Assembly: GCA_024195265.1 (NCBI GenBank)
Contig: JAJLRJ010000003.1
Location: 26,264,438 to 26,328,437, forward strand
DNA from: Dendrophyllia cribrosa
Taxonomy: Eukaryota > Cnidaria > Anthozoa > Scleractinia > Dendrophylliidae
Length of the DNA stretch: 64,000 nucleotides
Direction: 5' to 3'
Of this stretch, positions 1-12,290 are shown one piece after another (the stretch's first letter is position 1; each line of letters opens with the position of its first letter). A program made the translations under genes and the position numbers. Below the pieces are notes generated by a model. The model was not told where the DNA came from. It searched no databases and worked only from the letters and a program-made list of their open reading frames with translations.

Positions 1-47
1 CGATTTTGCTTTTTTTTGAGCTTAAACATCAAGTCATTTTCTTGCAG

Positions 48-169
48 GTATGTCTGATCGAAGAGAAAAACGAAAGCACGATGGCCCAACAGAAAATACC
101 CCTGGAAAACCATCGAACAAGACTTCAAGAAGCCGTTCTGCTCGGAAGACATTATTCAGTAATGCACCA
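48..169 (+). CDS. 5' coding exon of an unrecognised plus-strand gene
   Basis: A polypyrimidine-rich stretch ending in TTGCAG precedes the exon, and the donor GTAAGT follows directly after codon 40. The ATG at position 50 opens a 40-codon frame rich in Lys, Arg and Ser (MSDRREKRKHDG at the start), which looks like a disordered or nuclear-type N-terminus. I do not recognise the family. The exon ends in phase 0. No following exon that continues the frame could be identified: the open segment near 2959 would need a different phase. The gene may start outside the window, since an intron seems to lie upstream. Confidence 0.45.
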
Positions 170-1932
170 GTAAGTGCCACATTGGAATGAATATTTGAGT
201 ATTTGAATGTAGGAGGCATTTTTATCTCCTGTAAGTTAATGTTTAACTTACAGGAGTATAATGTGGTCTAACATGCATTCTTTGTGCATTTTTGTTAGCA
301 AAATTTTTGTTAGATACTATTAATAGACTTTTTAGTGAATTTGTGGGGACATTCTTGTTGCATTTTTGTTAGCACATTTTTGTTAGATGCTATCAATAAG
401 AACACAAGAGTCGAGTGGGATATTTTTTGAAAGCTGTTTAGCGAGCGCACGATTGTGGCCTGACAAAGCCATATATTCATAGGTTGATTTAGTTAACTGA
501 GATTTTAGAGAACGTTAGATGAGAGAGCAATTTATTTGGCCGTATTTTATCAAAAATTCAAGCTCTCGCTATTTCAATAATTTCAATACAGTGGTTTCTT
601 GACTTGACCTTAATCTAAAAAAATATGCGTGTTAAATTTCATATACACGCAGTTTTGAAAAATGCCTCGGTATATACTTTTTTTCGGTTAGGTAACATTC
701 TTACTGTTTAATGTCTCTCGTGCATAGCAATGATTTTTAAGGACGATTATGAATTCTATGTTTTTTGGGGAACATGTTGCTTGAAGCATGTAGGTAATTG
801 TATCGAGCGTCAAAACGTGTTACGTAATGTTATCTTGACCTAATGTAGACTTTGGTCAGATATTTGGCACGCTAAAGCACGCTTGGCTAATATCCTTTAC
901 GATGTGTTTTAATGTTTGTCCAATCTGGATTGTCAAACTGTCAAACTAGTTGCTTCAGGACATTAATAATTATTTTGGTATTATTTATAGCACTACGTTC
1001 TAAAGAAAGGGAAAAGAGAGTTTGAGGTATGCATTTACAATGATGTTTTGTTGGTCGGGCTTAGCAAAGCAGCCCGACCTAAAAATTGGCCGTGTGTCCC
1101 TTTTTCCGGAGGGGGGGGGGGGGGTAGTTTTATTGTAAGGTATATAGGTATGTGTGGCTGTGAAGGGTATGGTTTTGTATAGGGTAAGGGTTTTAGAGTC
1201 CCAGCGGCACATGCTCCCCAAAAAGTATATAGAGTATCTCACCCGGTTTTAAGTTTGGCGAGAAGTGGTTAGTAACCTGCGGACAAGTTTTTCTGTTTCA
1301 AGTGTTTTTGAGATTAAGAATAGATGAATTAATTATAAGGCTGGCGCTTTCTCGAATGACTTCACATTTATATCGTGGTGTAGCGTTTATGGAAGTGTTG
1401 AAAAATCCATTTGAAGTCCACAGATCGGTTTAATTTTCCATACTGAGTTTGAAGTCAAAGACATTGCTTGGCGTATTGACCGCATTCACAGATAAAAATG
1501 ACCACAAAGTGACATCATATCACTTGTCATAACCGGAACTTCAAGGTCATAAAAGATAGCAAACTCTACCATTTGTGAAACCGGGCTTTAAGTGTACATA
1601 AGAAATTAAGAATTCGAAGCATACATGTAGCCCCAATAATGTAACTGCTCCACAATCGAAGAATCCGTTGACTGTTTTACATTCTTCATTACTCGTGGCG
1701 TTACGCCAACGAGTTTTAAAATGCTTATTCTTCTGGACAAGAGATTAAAGATATGAAATATGATCCTAGGAAGTTAAGATATTATTCTGGAAAATTCTAG
1801 AAAGTTTTGCTTTTAATATATCGACTTATCTCAAATTTAATCGCCGATTCTTCTCAATACCCGTGTTTTTAATAGCAGACATTGCTGCTTGTTTTAAATT
1901 TTAAATTGTTTTATGCAAAGAAAATTGATCAG
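170..1932. other. non-coding stretch, no gene seen
   Basis: AT-rich sequence with a direct echo of the phrase TTTGTTAGCA near 290 and 365, and a run of 14 G at about 1111-1124. No exon or recognisable element was found. It may be intron of the gene starting at position 48. Confidence 0.4.
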
Positions 1933-2290
1933 TCTTGATCAGGAAAGACTTTCGATCGCGTGAATTACGATTTCTTACAACGTGTGCTACATCGCTTTAA
2001 CCTGGGACTGCATTTCCGGCGATGGGTAATTAATTTAAAGTTATTTATGTACAGACATAACTAAAGTTGTCACGAACAACGGTTGGTTTTCGCCAGCGTT
2101 TGTTCTTGAAGGGGGAGTTAGACAGGGCGATCCTTTGTCGCCTCTCATTGTAGCTGAGACTTTAGGCCAAGCTATTCGCCGGGAACCGAGCATTGAGGGC
2201 CGGCCTAATTCAAATCCCAGGCTCGAATAACAAACAGAGCAAAGTGTCACAGTACGACGATGACACCACACTAATCCTTGCTAATGACTT
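1933..2290 (+). pseudogene. LINE reverse transcriptase relic (L1/Tx1-like)
   Basis: Conceptual translation in shifting frames gives DQEKTFDRVNYDFLQRVL, then TNNGWFSPAFVLEGGVRQGDPLSPL, trimmed here as GGVRQGDPLSPL, and finally a degraded QYDDDTTL box. These are RT motifs A, B and C in the form seen in Tx1-like L1 elements (an AFDRV..FL block, a GVRQG.PLSPL block and YADD). The catalytic box reads DDD and several frameshifts and stops interrupt the frame, so this is a dead, 5'- and 3'-truncated fragment of about 360 bp. Assignment to RT is secure; the clade is a judgement from motif wording. Confidence 0.75.
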
Positions 2291-2958
2291 TTCTGTTTTA
2301 AAATAGCTTTCCCAAGTAGGTTTACAAGGTATTTGTTCCTTGCTATAGATCACTGTTAGGATGTGACAAGTCGCAATTATCTATCTACTTTGCTCGATAA
2401 TATTGACCCATTGATCTTTGGATAATTTCTCTGATGACACGATCCCGGAGGATTTCATGCCATAGCCATGATTATAATTATTTTATTTCTCTATGTATTC
2501 GCTGCACTGTCCTGGCATATACTGTTAGGGTTTCTTTGGCTGACACGTGTTGCAAAATAAATGGCAATCGGCTGAAGTTTATGTTACCGCTGTGGACATA
2601 TTAGGATCAGTAAATAGGCCGTGATTATGTGTCCACAGCCTGCCGCGTGCAAGACTTGTTAGAAAGTGTTTTTTGATCACGGATGTAAGTATCTATTAAA
2701 AATCTAAGAATGAAAATGCAATCATGTTCAGGAGTAATAAGCTCCTATCATGTTCCTATACTGGAGCAAATAAAACATGTTATATTTGAAAGAAAAGCAA
2801 GGAGAACTCTTACATAAAGTTATGGGAGATCCTGAAAATAAGGAACGTGATCAGTTAGATACTGTACAGGGAACTATTTGGTTGTTTAAACCCATGTTTA
2901 GATAACAATCACCAAGGGACCAATCTTTTTTAAAGTAATGCTGGACTTTTTTCTACAG

Positions 2959-3574
2959 CAAATGATAATGAAAAGCTAGTAATTAATCGTATGGATGATA
3001 ACAGTAATAGAGAACTTGTTCAATCTTTCAACAGAGAACAAATGGCGTTTTTTTTTACCATGTTACTCTCTGTTAAAAACGACGAGAATCAATTGACACT
3101 TTAAGTAGTGGCGTGGGTTTAGGGAAGGCAACAGTAACACAATGTTTGTATGAAGCTCTTGGTAATAAACCAGGTGAAAATCCAGACGAGTTGAAAGTAC
3201 TGAAACTTGCTCCAGACACAAGACAAGAGGACTGCATAACCATTACCAATAACATGGAAACTTACTTGTCGAAAGATAAATTGAAGTCAAGAAACCACGC
3301 ACTCTAACCTAAAAGTCCAATTGCAACATCAAAAACAATATCCAGACATAATCTGACAGCATTGCATGATGGGGAAAAACTTACAGGAGATAGCCCAGAG
3401 GGCACTTTGATAAATTTTAATTTTCTTCTTCCGAAGGAACCAGAAACGCCCAAATCATCAGAGTGGTCAAGGGAAGAACTCGTTGGAAAATGTGGAGCCC
3501 TTCAGTCTGCTCTTTTTCCTGAAAATAGCAGCCAAACAAGGATTACATTTTTAATGCTTGGCCCAAAATATTGA
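2959..3574 (+). pseudogene. decayed coding segment of unknown family
   Basis: An acceptor-like TTTTTTCTACAG precedes an open frame starting NDNEKLVINRMDD. This frame breaks by one base near 3095 and then continues as a Gly-, Lys- and Pro-containing frame (GLGKATVTQCLYEALG) to a TAA at 3305-3307. Beyond that single stop the same frame stays open to 3574, including SREELVGKCGALQSALFP. The amino-acid composition looks like genuine protein, not random translation. One frameshift plus one stop suggest a pseudogene, or an intact gene with assembly errors. I do not recognise the family. Its relation to the exon at 48-169 is unproven. Confidence 0.5.
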
Positions 3575-4788
3575 GGCTTGAGGCATGGCAGTGAGGGTTT
3601 TGGTCTGTCATTATATATATATAAAGCCCAGCTTTTAGCAAAACTCCAAAGCTCTTGAGACCCACAAATATTGGATTGAGAACTGTAAATTATTGTCATT
3701 CATTATTGTCATTATGTCAGTTGTTTCATATTTAAGCAGATAATTATCAATAAGGTGTTATTATATAAATAAAATTATAAACTTGTATAGACAATGCATC
3801 AATGATTTCATCAGTCTGTACATGTTAAATATATTTCTTTGTTGATTCCTAAGATAAATAATAATTGTCTCATGCCTGCGAGTCCAAAACTCCAATCTCA
3901 TACCAACTCACGCCTATGGAGCAATTTCTCACTCCTGACTTACAGATTTGAGCTATCAGCCTTAACTGATCACAATGATCCGATTAAAAATATAGTTATG
4001 TTAATGAAAATTTAGCACTTTTTGTAGGTTTTTTGTCATTCTGAACATTATGATTACAGCTGGATATTATTAAACGCAGGACTGAGGTCCATAGAAACTT
4101 CTGAATTTTTCTGAACATCTTTGGACATCTTCGGAATAGATCGGGTTGTCTTTGAATTTGGTCTGGTTGCCTTCAGAAATCCTGGCACACCCACAAAGAA
4201 AATCTCAAATAACCTTCATAGTTGGGCGAAATTTTGGCTCACTGGATATTTGTTGGAGCTTTTGTATCACTTATGAATTGCTATAATTATTTTGATTACT
4301 ATTAATTGTTTTCTATTATAATATCAATGGTCTCCTGATCAACTCCATTAAACTATGGTGTGCAAAGGCGTAGCTAGGATTTTTCAAAGGGGGTTTCACA
4401 CTGTGTCACACCCAGGGTACTTACCAGATTGTCATGTCGACATCCACGCTGTGTTTTACTAAAATTATTTCGCAAAGTGGGGGTCATGGGTACCCCAGGA
4501 CTCCCCTAGCTATGCCCCTGGGTATTCCTTGATTATCAAGGATGGCAAGGGTGAAGGGGCGGTGGGGGGGGGGGCTAGCAGGTGAAATTTCTGTTTCCCA
4601 TTTCTGTACCGACTTCTCAAAAGGCTTCATTTACTTTTTTAATTACCCAATAAAAGCATGAAGTATATGGGGGATCTTGTAGTGAAAATAGTTCTGCTTC
4701 AAAATAGAAACATTTCAACACTTCTTTCCTTGCTCCACCACTAATTGGCATTTAAATTTTGAGGTAATTGTGTGATGGTTTACATAAA
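3575..4788. other. non-coding stretch, nothing identified
   Basis: AT-rich sequence with no usable open frame. It contains a short G run at about 4563-4573 and fragments resembling diverged repeats near 4370-4530. Confidence 0.4.
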
Positions 4789-5386
4789 TACCTCATTAAG
4801 AATTATCTGTCTGTTAGGAAAGTTGTTAGTTAAAATTTTTGGAACTACAGTTTGCTCCCTTTCAGCAACCATTCTCTATTGTTGTACTTTGACTCTCATA
4901 AGCAACCATCCTTCCCAAGCAACCACCTTTGCAATTCCTGGTTGCTTATGACATAGGCAATTGCACATTTGTTATAAATTACCTAAAACTTGTGCTCAAG
5001 TGAAAGAACATTAGTTGTTCTCATGTGCACAGTCCTGATTGTTGTGCTCTAATCACATTCCAAGTAAGAGGGCCCAAAGAAAAAATTACCTCATTAAGAA
5101 TTATGTCTGTTAGGAAAGTTGTTAGTTAAAATTTTTGGAACTACAGTTTGCTCCCTTTCAGCAACCATTCTCTATTGTTGTAGTTTGACTCTCATAAGCA
5201 ACCATCCTTCCTAAGCAACCACCTTTCCAATTCCTGGTTGCTTATGACATAGGCAATTGCACATTTGTTATAAATTACCTAAGACGTGTGCTCAAGTGAA
5301 AGAACATTAGTTGTTCTCATGTGCACAGTCCTGATTGTTTTGCTCTAATCACATTCCAAGTAAGAGGGCCCAAAGAAAAAAATGGT
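4789..5386. repeat. tandem duplication, two units of about 298 bp
   Basis: The block starting CCTCATTAAGAATTAT at about 4791 is repeated almost word for word from about 5090. Both units include GTTAGGAAAGTTGTTAG and end in CCAAGTAAGAGGGCCCAAAG. Differences are a handful of substitutions and a 2-base indel, so the duplication is recent. Confidence 0.85.
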
Positions 5387-6537
5387 TCCTTAGTACCTTG
5401 AATTGTTTTGCCACAAACTCAGAGTAGAGTGCCAAAACACTCTGCATTTTCATTTTCAAGCCCAGGAGTTTGAATTCCTTTTTGCCTGAGGTCCTTCTAA
5501 TCGCAATTTTCTCCCAGGTCTTTATGGCCAGAATTGGATTTCTTTCTAGAAGGATGGTTCTTGTTCAGATGCAAAAATGTATGTTAATCACTGCTTTATT
5601 TCCATTAGGTTTTTAAATCATGTTTTTCTCCTGAAGTTTTAACAAGGAATAATCTGTGATATTATATAAAAAAGTAAACAGTTGTCAGATTTGTAATGGT
5701 CGATGGGACCGAAATCTGTTTTTGTATGACTTATTATTGATTTCATTGATTATTTGTTTCACACGATTTTACAGTTTTATTATTTATTTATGTATTTATA
5801 CTTCGTAACAACACAAATCCAGCACTACCAGCATTCAGTACAACAAAATTGCCTTCGTGTATTTCAAAATAATAACATTCTAAAACTCAAGAGGACTATA
5901 AAATGCAACGATCGATTGTTGTGGTTACCAACCTTGGTAATTCCGTTAATTAAGCTTATAGTTTTCGTTACAAAATATTCCTCGGTTGGAAATTCTCATG
6001 CAGCCTTGCTTTAATAAGTCTTCCGATCGATTAAAGGGCTTAAAACCCCGCTAAGTAACAAGAGGAATCTTATCAACTTCAATGAAGGCCGATTTGTGTT
6101 TGTTGTGGCTCAAATTTGTAGTCGGTGCACGAGTAAGTCTTTCGATCGGCCTAGAATGATACCTCAAGTTATTCAGTTGTAAAAATCAATGGTATCTATA
6201 CAAGAGCAATCGCATAACCTTCAATTTAGGCCGATTTGTGCTTCCATAGCGGCTAAAAGTCTGAAAATTTGTAGTTCCTCGAGGTCCTCACAGCTCGAAG
6301 GTTCATTTGAAACTGAACGAGAGTCGCTCAAAACGAAAATTCATCCCATGATGCCTTTCGGCCCGTGTCCAACCTCCTCTGTAAAGGAGTCATGTTCAAC
6401 TTGGACGTTGCTTTTAATTATCATCATCACAAAATGAAATTAAAAGAGAATCACCAGTGTTTATAAGTTTACTGTCCTTTTCGAATTTCTCTTCTCACTC
6501 TTGATGTGTTTTCCTTTTGGCCGTATACAATTTAGTA
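5387..6537. other. non-coding stretch, nothing identified
   Basis: No recognisable gene. Open frames at 5754-6014 and 6189-6437 (plus) show no family motif and I do not call them. Confidence 0.35.
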
Positions 6538-6843
6538 GACATACAACGAACTGCAGGGCTGATCTGACTACGTAAAAAATTAATCTTTGCGAGACACCAT
6601 CATGACAGTACAAATAAAGTAGGATCGCAATCGTACACTGCGGGTCATTGTGTAATCTATTTGTGTTGGCATTCTTGCTGGCATCATTTGGTTCATCGCT
6701 GCACCGTGCTGATGAGTTACAATAACAACGAAACAGATGTCCACGGTTGCGATCCTACTTTATCGGTTTCTGTAATGATGGTGTCTCACAAAGATTACTT
6801 TTTTACGTAGTCAGATCAGCCCTGCAGTTCATTGTATGTTCGT
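6538..6843. mobile_element. inverted-repeat element, arms about 100 bp
   Basis: The left arm (about 6540-6640) contains CTGCAGGGCTGATCTGACTA followed by GAGACACCATCATGACAG. Its reverse complement recurs in the right arm (about 6744-6842), for example TAGTCAGATCAGCCCTGCAG. The spacer is about 100 bp. No ORF lies inside. The structure fits a fold-back or MITE-type element. Confidence 0.75.
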
Positions 6844-7825
6844 TCATTTTTTGGCTGGTTAGGTCTCTCATGTATCCTACGTATACCGTTAGCAGCATTA
6901 TCGTTTGCAGTCCTTTGCAGATTTTACTTTTATTTTCTAAAGATCCTTTATTTAAACACGATAGAACTTGCAAGGCAGTTCAATGCCACCGCCTTGAACC
7001 GACACTCCCCCGGGTGCTCCGCATTTTTCACCTGTTATTTTTGCCTGTATATAAGTTAAGGTTTTGTCCTTGGCATTGGGACTAAAATTCGGGCAAGCGG
7101 TTCAGGAATATGCCCCACAACAGTATTTCTCTTGCAGTCGCCTTGATCAACATATGTCATTACAGCAATGGCATTTCTGTCAGGACTGCGGGTATTATTT
7201 GAAAGATTAAATAAAATTTGTTATTGATTGCATCTTCAGAAATTTCAATGACCGCAAATGGCTCGCAAAATTTTAAGACACAAAATGTCACCCAATAATA
7301 GCCCCATTGATTTTTTTTAACGAATATTTCCAACCAAAAAATGCCCACCCAAAAATAAGCTCGACAAAAAGGGACGCTGAAAGACTCCAAAGTTTATTAG
7401 CATATCGAGAAAATTTACAAGAAGCCTGTGGAACTAGCTTTCTTTGAATTACCCTGTACGCGGTATGTGTGCATGTACAACACTGCACTGGATTATCCTG
7501 ATGCACAATTTTAGTACAAACAACCATCTTTAATGTACATATGAAGTCCATGTGAATACACCTCAACACAATGAATTAAAACGCACGCACCTCTCTCTCC
7601 TCCGCCGCCATTTTGGAAAACGAGGCTTTTCCTATATTCCTTTATGTTAAATCCCCGCTCAAGGACCCCGGTCACACAGACATTTTGTTAATTCCACTGC
7701 CCCCCCGGGGCCAACACGTCGTTAAATGTGCGTTAAATCCCGGCATTTGCCGCGTTAAATCCCGGCTATCTCCCGCTATGTCCCGGGGGTCGGGGGGCCG
7801 GGGTTTCAATTGACTGATGCATAAA
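6844..7825. other. non-coding stretch
   Basis: No gene recognised. At about 7660-7810 there is a C/G-rich piece with reiterated GTTAAATCCCGGC words, probably part of a dispersed repeat. Confidence 0.35.
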
Positions 7826-8600
7826 GGTAAAAGAAATTACATTTTTCGATGGGAATTTATGTTGATATCAATTTGTGATTGACGTTTTCTTTGCGTTTTC
7901 GTTAGTTTTGGAGAAATATTTATAAAATGTGCTCAAATTCAGTCGTGTTAATATCTTGAATTTCATCAAGGACAGCTCGGCCTCGATGTGCTATAAATGG
8001 TACGCGTTTTGCTTTTAAACATAAACTAATAGATATTTGAATAAAATTTTTCAAAAGAATATTTTGTTGTCCATTTTTATGTGTTTGTTGATTCATTACA
8101 TAGGTTGAAAGCTATTTCATGTAAACAAAACAAGACTTGGATTTTATAGTTCTAACTTCACTGGCGTCGCCTTGTGCAAAGACGTTTGTGTTTTTTTTTT
8201 TTTGCAATTTTGATTTCCAAATCAGTTTCTCGAGCAATTTTTTATACGCAACAGGTGCATTTTATTCGAAAATTAGTCATACTAGTTATTCTAGACCGAG
8301 AAAAAGTTGTTTTTGTGAACTTTTGTACGGTCTAAATATACTGATACGCAACAGATGTATTGTATTCGGAAATTAGTCATACTAGTTATTCTAGACCGAG
8401 AAAAACTTGTTTTTGTGAACTTTTGTTCGGTCTAAATGTACTGTACAGACGGTCACGTAATACTGTTTTTGAGAATTGTTAAAACTGAAAAATAGCCCGG
8501 TCGTCAATCTTTATTCTTGTGCTTCCGACCTTTCACCTTAGTTAAGTTTATCATCAGCTTTGTATTCACAGAGCTTCGCTGTTAGGCTCAGCCTATCTAT
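7826..8600 (+). repeat. dispersed repeat family R1, copy 1
   Basis: This block reappears in reverse orientation at 15217-15890 and 21800-22345. Shared words include TCTAGACCGAGAAAAA, CCAAATCAGTTTCTCG and CCGACCTTTCACCTTAG. Within this copy an internal segment of about 97 bp is doubled (about 8247-8343 and 8345-8441), each containing GTCATACTAGTTATTCTAGA. It has no coding capacity that I can see. The class is unknown; a non-autonomous transposon is most likely. Confidence 0.75.
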
Positions 8601-10771
8601 GTATGTTACAGGTATTCTTTACAGTTAACATGGGAACAAAATTTTGAAGCTTTAGCTGCTGTCCGCTCAGTGGACCGACATACAGGTTTAATACAGGTTT
8701 AACTGTACCATATTTGAAATGTGGATTTGAATTTTGACACTAAAAACGCGCCATAGTTTCTTACATCTGCCTTTTTGTTGTTATTGTTGTTGTCTGTTCT
8801 ATTTCTGTATACAAAGAGTAATGAGTCTAAAACCATCTTCAAATGTCGATTTAGAATACAAACAATAGCATTGAACTCGGGATTGAACACGATAACGAAT
8901 GTAATTAACACACACAATCTTGGCCTCATAATAGGCCATTTTCACAATAACGTCATTTACTTCAATTAGCAGAATTCATTTCGTTTTCCTTTTATTTTTT
9001 CATTAATAATCCCAGTTAGGTATAAAACATAAAGCCCTAATTTGCACGACAAAACAAAAGACTGAATGCTTCTGTTAGTTGTAGTAAAATGACGCACGTG
9101 CGTACGATGGAAATATTTGTATACGAACACAATGCTACATCCTAGCGTTCCTACCCGTACTCTGAATTCCATTGTGCCATTCTAACAAAGAAGACTTGAA
9201 TAATTACACCCCCGTGAGGTTGACCCTGCACATAAAAGATAATTATGGTATTTTTCGAAGGGGCCTATTAGAGAACTTATTAGGTCCGAATCGCACTAGG
9301 GACAATTTTGTCAATTTTTTCGAATTTCAATTTATTTAAGTGCATAACTTGGCTAAGGGCCTGGTCGCACTACAGTCAAAAACAAAAATTAACCCGTGCA
9401 AAATGACATAAAAACAAAAACATTCCACAATCAAAGGGCTCTTCAAGCCATCTCGTTAATGCGTTAGAAGGTGAGATTAATAAAAAAATAGGCAGTCTAT
9501 GACTGCATGTAGCTTACTGCGCCTGTTACTGATTACTTAGATTATCGTAGGATTTCCTCCCCCCCCCCCCCCCCCCTTGCCCCCTGGATTTCCAAGCCGA
9601 GAGACCCCCCTCTCCTGCCCGGATTTGCAATAAAGTTTTGGAAGCCCTAAATTTGCAGGTAATGAGAAAAAAAATACATGTAATCGCATTCAGAATATTT
9701 TGTTTTTATAATTTTTAAAACCGTGCTGACGAGTGCTATAAATTGGTGAAACATTTTAAAAATAAATATTGCGTGACGCATCATGAACCCCCCCCACCCC
9801 CGTGATTTCAAGACTAAATCGAAGTGAAATATTTCTAGTTCCTAAATAACTGCTTTGATTTTGTCACGTATTAGTTTTCCCTGGCTTCATAGTTTATTCA
9901 AAGTGTTGTCGCAAATACACAATATTTCCTTGAATGAAAATGTCTTTCCCTTGAATAAAAGAGTTAAACGCTTATCAGAATTCAGTAATTTCCTGCTTCC
10001 GGAAGGCTTAGCGATTTGTTTATCCTAATTGCAGCGCTAGCGTCTGCGAATTATATTATAAACATCACAAAATAATATTTAAATTCAGCAACCTATTTAT
10101 TATATCTAGTGTTTTCTAAAATTTCCGACTTTTCATGTGTATATAGAATGCCATTCTTATCCAATTTAGTTTAGTCTCAAGAGGAAAACGCGTCAAATTA
10201 TCGCATCAAGGAAACTGTCGGCCACGCAAATTTGTTCAGCATCTGGCGAATTTCTCGCTCGACCGATTGTGGTCTAGTTTTCTAAATATTTGTCAAAAGC
10301 TACTAATAAGACAAAGAAACAGTCTATGAAATGTTTCTTACAAAGTAAATGGACATTAAAAAATGTGACTTTCTTTACCGTAGTTTTCCAGGAATGCTTC
10401 AAAATTCTTAGTAAAGTCTGCCGCTTCGAGTATAAATTCTGAAAGAAGACATGTCCTCACTTGTGACAAATTCAGTCATCGCTTTCAGCTCTCAAACCAC
10501 CACTACAAAGGCATAAAAATCTTCTAAAGGACTTTTTCTTTCCATTTCGAAGTCTTTAAAGGCGTGCTTTCATTCCGGTTATGCAAAATGAACGTCTACA
10601 AAATGAAAGCGTGGAGTTCACGGGCGGCCATATTTGTTAGAAATCTGATAGTCTTCTGAGGGAACGTTCGATTCGGGCCATTCGAAGCTATCCTCGACAA
10701 ACGTTGAACAACCGACGAGGTTCCAAAACAAAAAAGGAGTTAAGATCGGGGAATATCGGGTCAAAATCGGC

Positions 10772-10812
<41 letters not shown>

Positions 10813-12002
10813 ACTCAAACGGATAGCATAGTAGCTTTCGTAGTTTCGTAACTCTCTTGTGGGCTTCGCAGTACACTTGTGGCAAGTCTAAAATTTAGGA
10901 AGGCAGTGAATATGCAATAACCTAAGGTAATATAGAATTGGAAAAAGCGTGTTTTTTGGAAGTGAATTGTTGATACATATTCTGGGGGGGGGAGTACTCC
11001 CGACAATTAAGGGTAGGTGTGTGCCGCCTGAAGCATCAAAAGCAACCATTATAAACAACTGATAATTCTGTTTTACGAAATAATAGATTTCAATATATAT
11101 TTTCTTGCTTTAAGTCTGCTATATTCTTTGCTAATTGAGCTACGTTGAGCACTCTAAGGCAACTCTCTTGCGTCAGGATTTCAATGCGATAAAGCTACGT
11201 TGAGCACTCTAAGGTATCTGTCTTGTCCGCTTCACGATTTGAATGTGATGAGAATAACACACCGACTGATTGATATTCCTCTTCTTTTTATAAGCGGAGA
11301 ACGTTTTCTCTGTCTTGCTTGCCACTAAAATAATACATTGTCTTTTTGTTTGTTTTGTCAATTAGCTCCCATATAGTGCCAATATTTTTCCTTTAAAAAA
11401 AATCAACACGCTGAAATCGCTTATAATGCTTGCTTGATAAACTTTTGTTAACTAAATCAGCAAAATTGTTACGTCTTTTGCATACTATTGCATAATCAAA
11501 ACGTAATGGCAATGATTCAGTGTTCCAAAATAGAACAAAAGCCAAATCCATACTCTTGCACAATCAAACGGGAACATTTTTAGTTAGCTGAATACGCAAA
11601 ATCTCACCTCTCTTGCATACTATTGCATAATCATGACACCACAACATTTAATAACCATTCAAAATTGAAATTTCTCTTTAATAATCAAACCGTAATAGGA
11701 ATGATTCAGTATTCCAATGACTACTGAAAAGGGACATTAACGTTAATTTTGCAGAAAAGCAAATCCATTGTATAATACAATCAAATTAGGCCCCTTCACG
11801 AGCGACGCATGAAAATAGAACGCGTGTTTTATTTCCGATTTGACAGCCTTGTCAGATAAATGACCACAAGTTGCTTCTTATTGTCTAAAATTAATTGCCG
11901 ACTCGCTTAAGCTACCTGCTTTGGTGGCTTAAATTTAACTAGAGTTTAACTCAATTAAGCTGACTCGCTTAACTTTAAGCAAATTGGAAAACCAACTCTT
12001 TT
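8601..12002. other. non-coding stretch, nothing identified
   Basis: About 3.4 kb without a supportable gene. It contains a C run near 9558-9577 and a short direct echo of GCTACGTTGAGCACTCTAAG at about 11140 and 11193. Confidence 0.35.
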
Positions 12003-12290
12003 GCTCTTCACGGTTAGCCATCTCGAGTACACAACGTATCGCAGAACATTCCTCAATTTTTCTTTACACGAGCATTTCCGGTTGTCACTCGCTAAGCGAC
12101 TTGAAAAATCGCTCTTCAGGGTTAGTCATCCCGGGTACACAACGTATCGCAGAACATTCCTGACAATTTTTCTTTTCACGACATTTCCACTTGTCACTCG
12201 CTAAGCGACTTCAAAAATCGCTCCTCGCGTTTAATCTTCCCGAGTACTGACAAGGTATCGCAGAACATTTCTGCCAATTTTTAGAATTTT
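12003..12290. repeat. tandem repeat, about 108-bp unit, 2.6 copies
   Basis: Three successive units begin at about 12003, 12111 and 12220. They share ACGTATCGCAGAACATTCCT and TTGTCACTCGCTAAGCGACT. The third copy is partial. The open frame across it is a by-product of the repeat. Confidence 0.8.

Noticed and set aside
12003..12290. CRISPR-like regular repeats
   Set aside because: Head-to-tail tandem repeats without unique spacers, in a eukaryotic genome.
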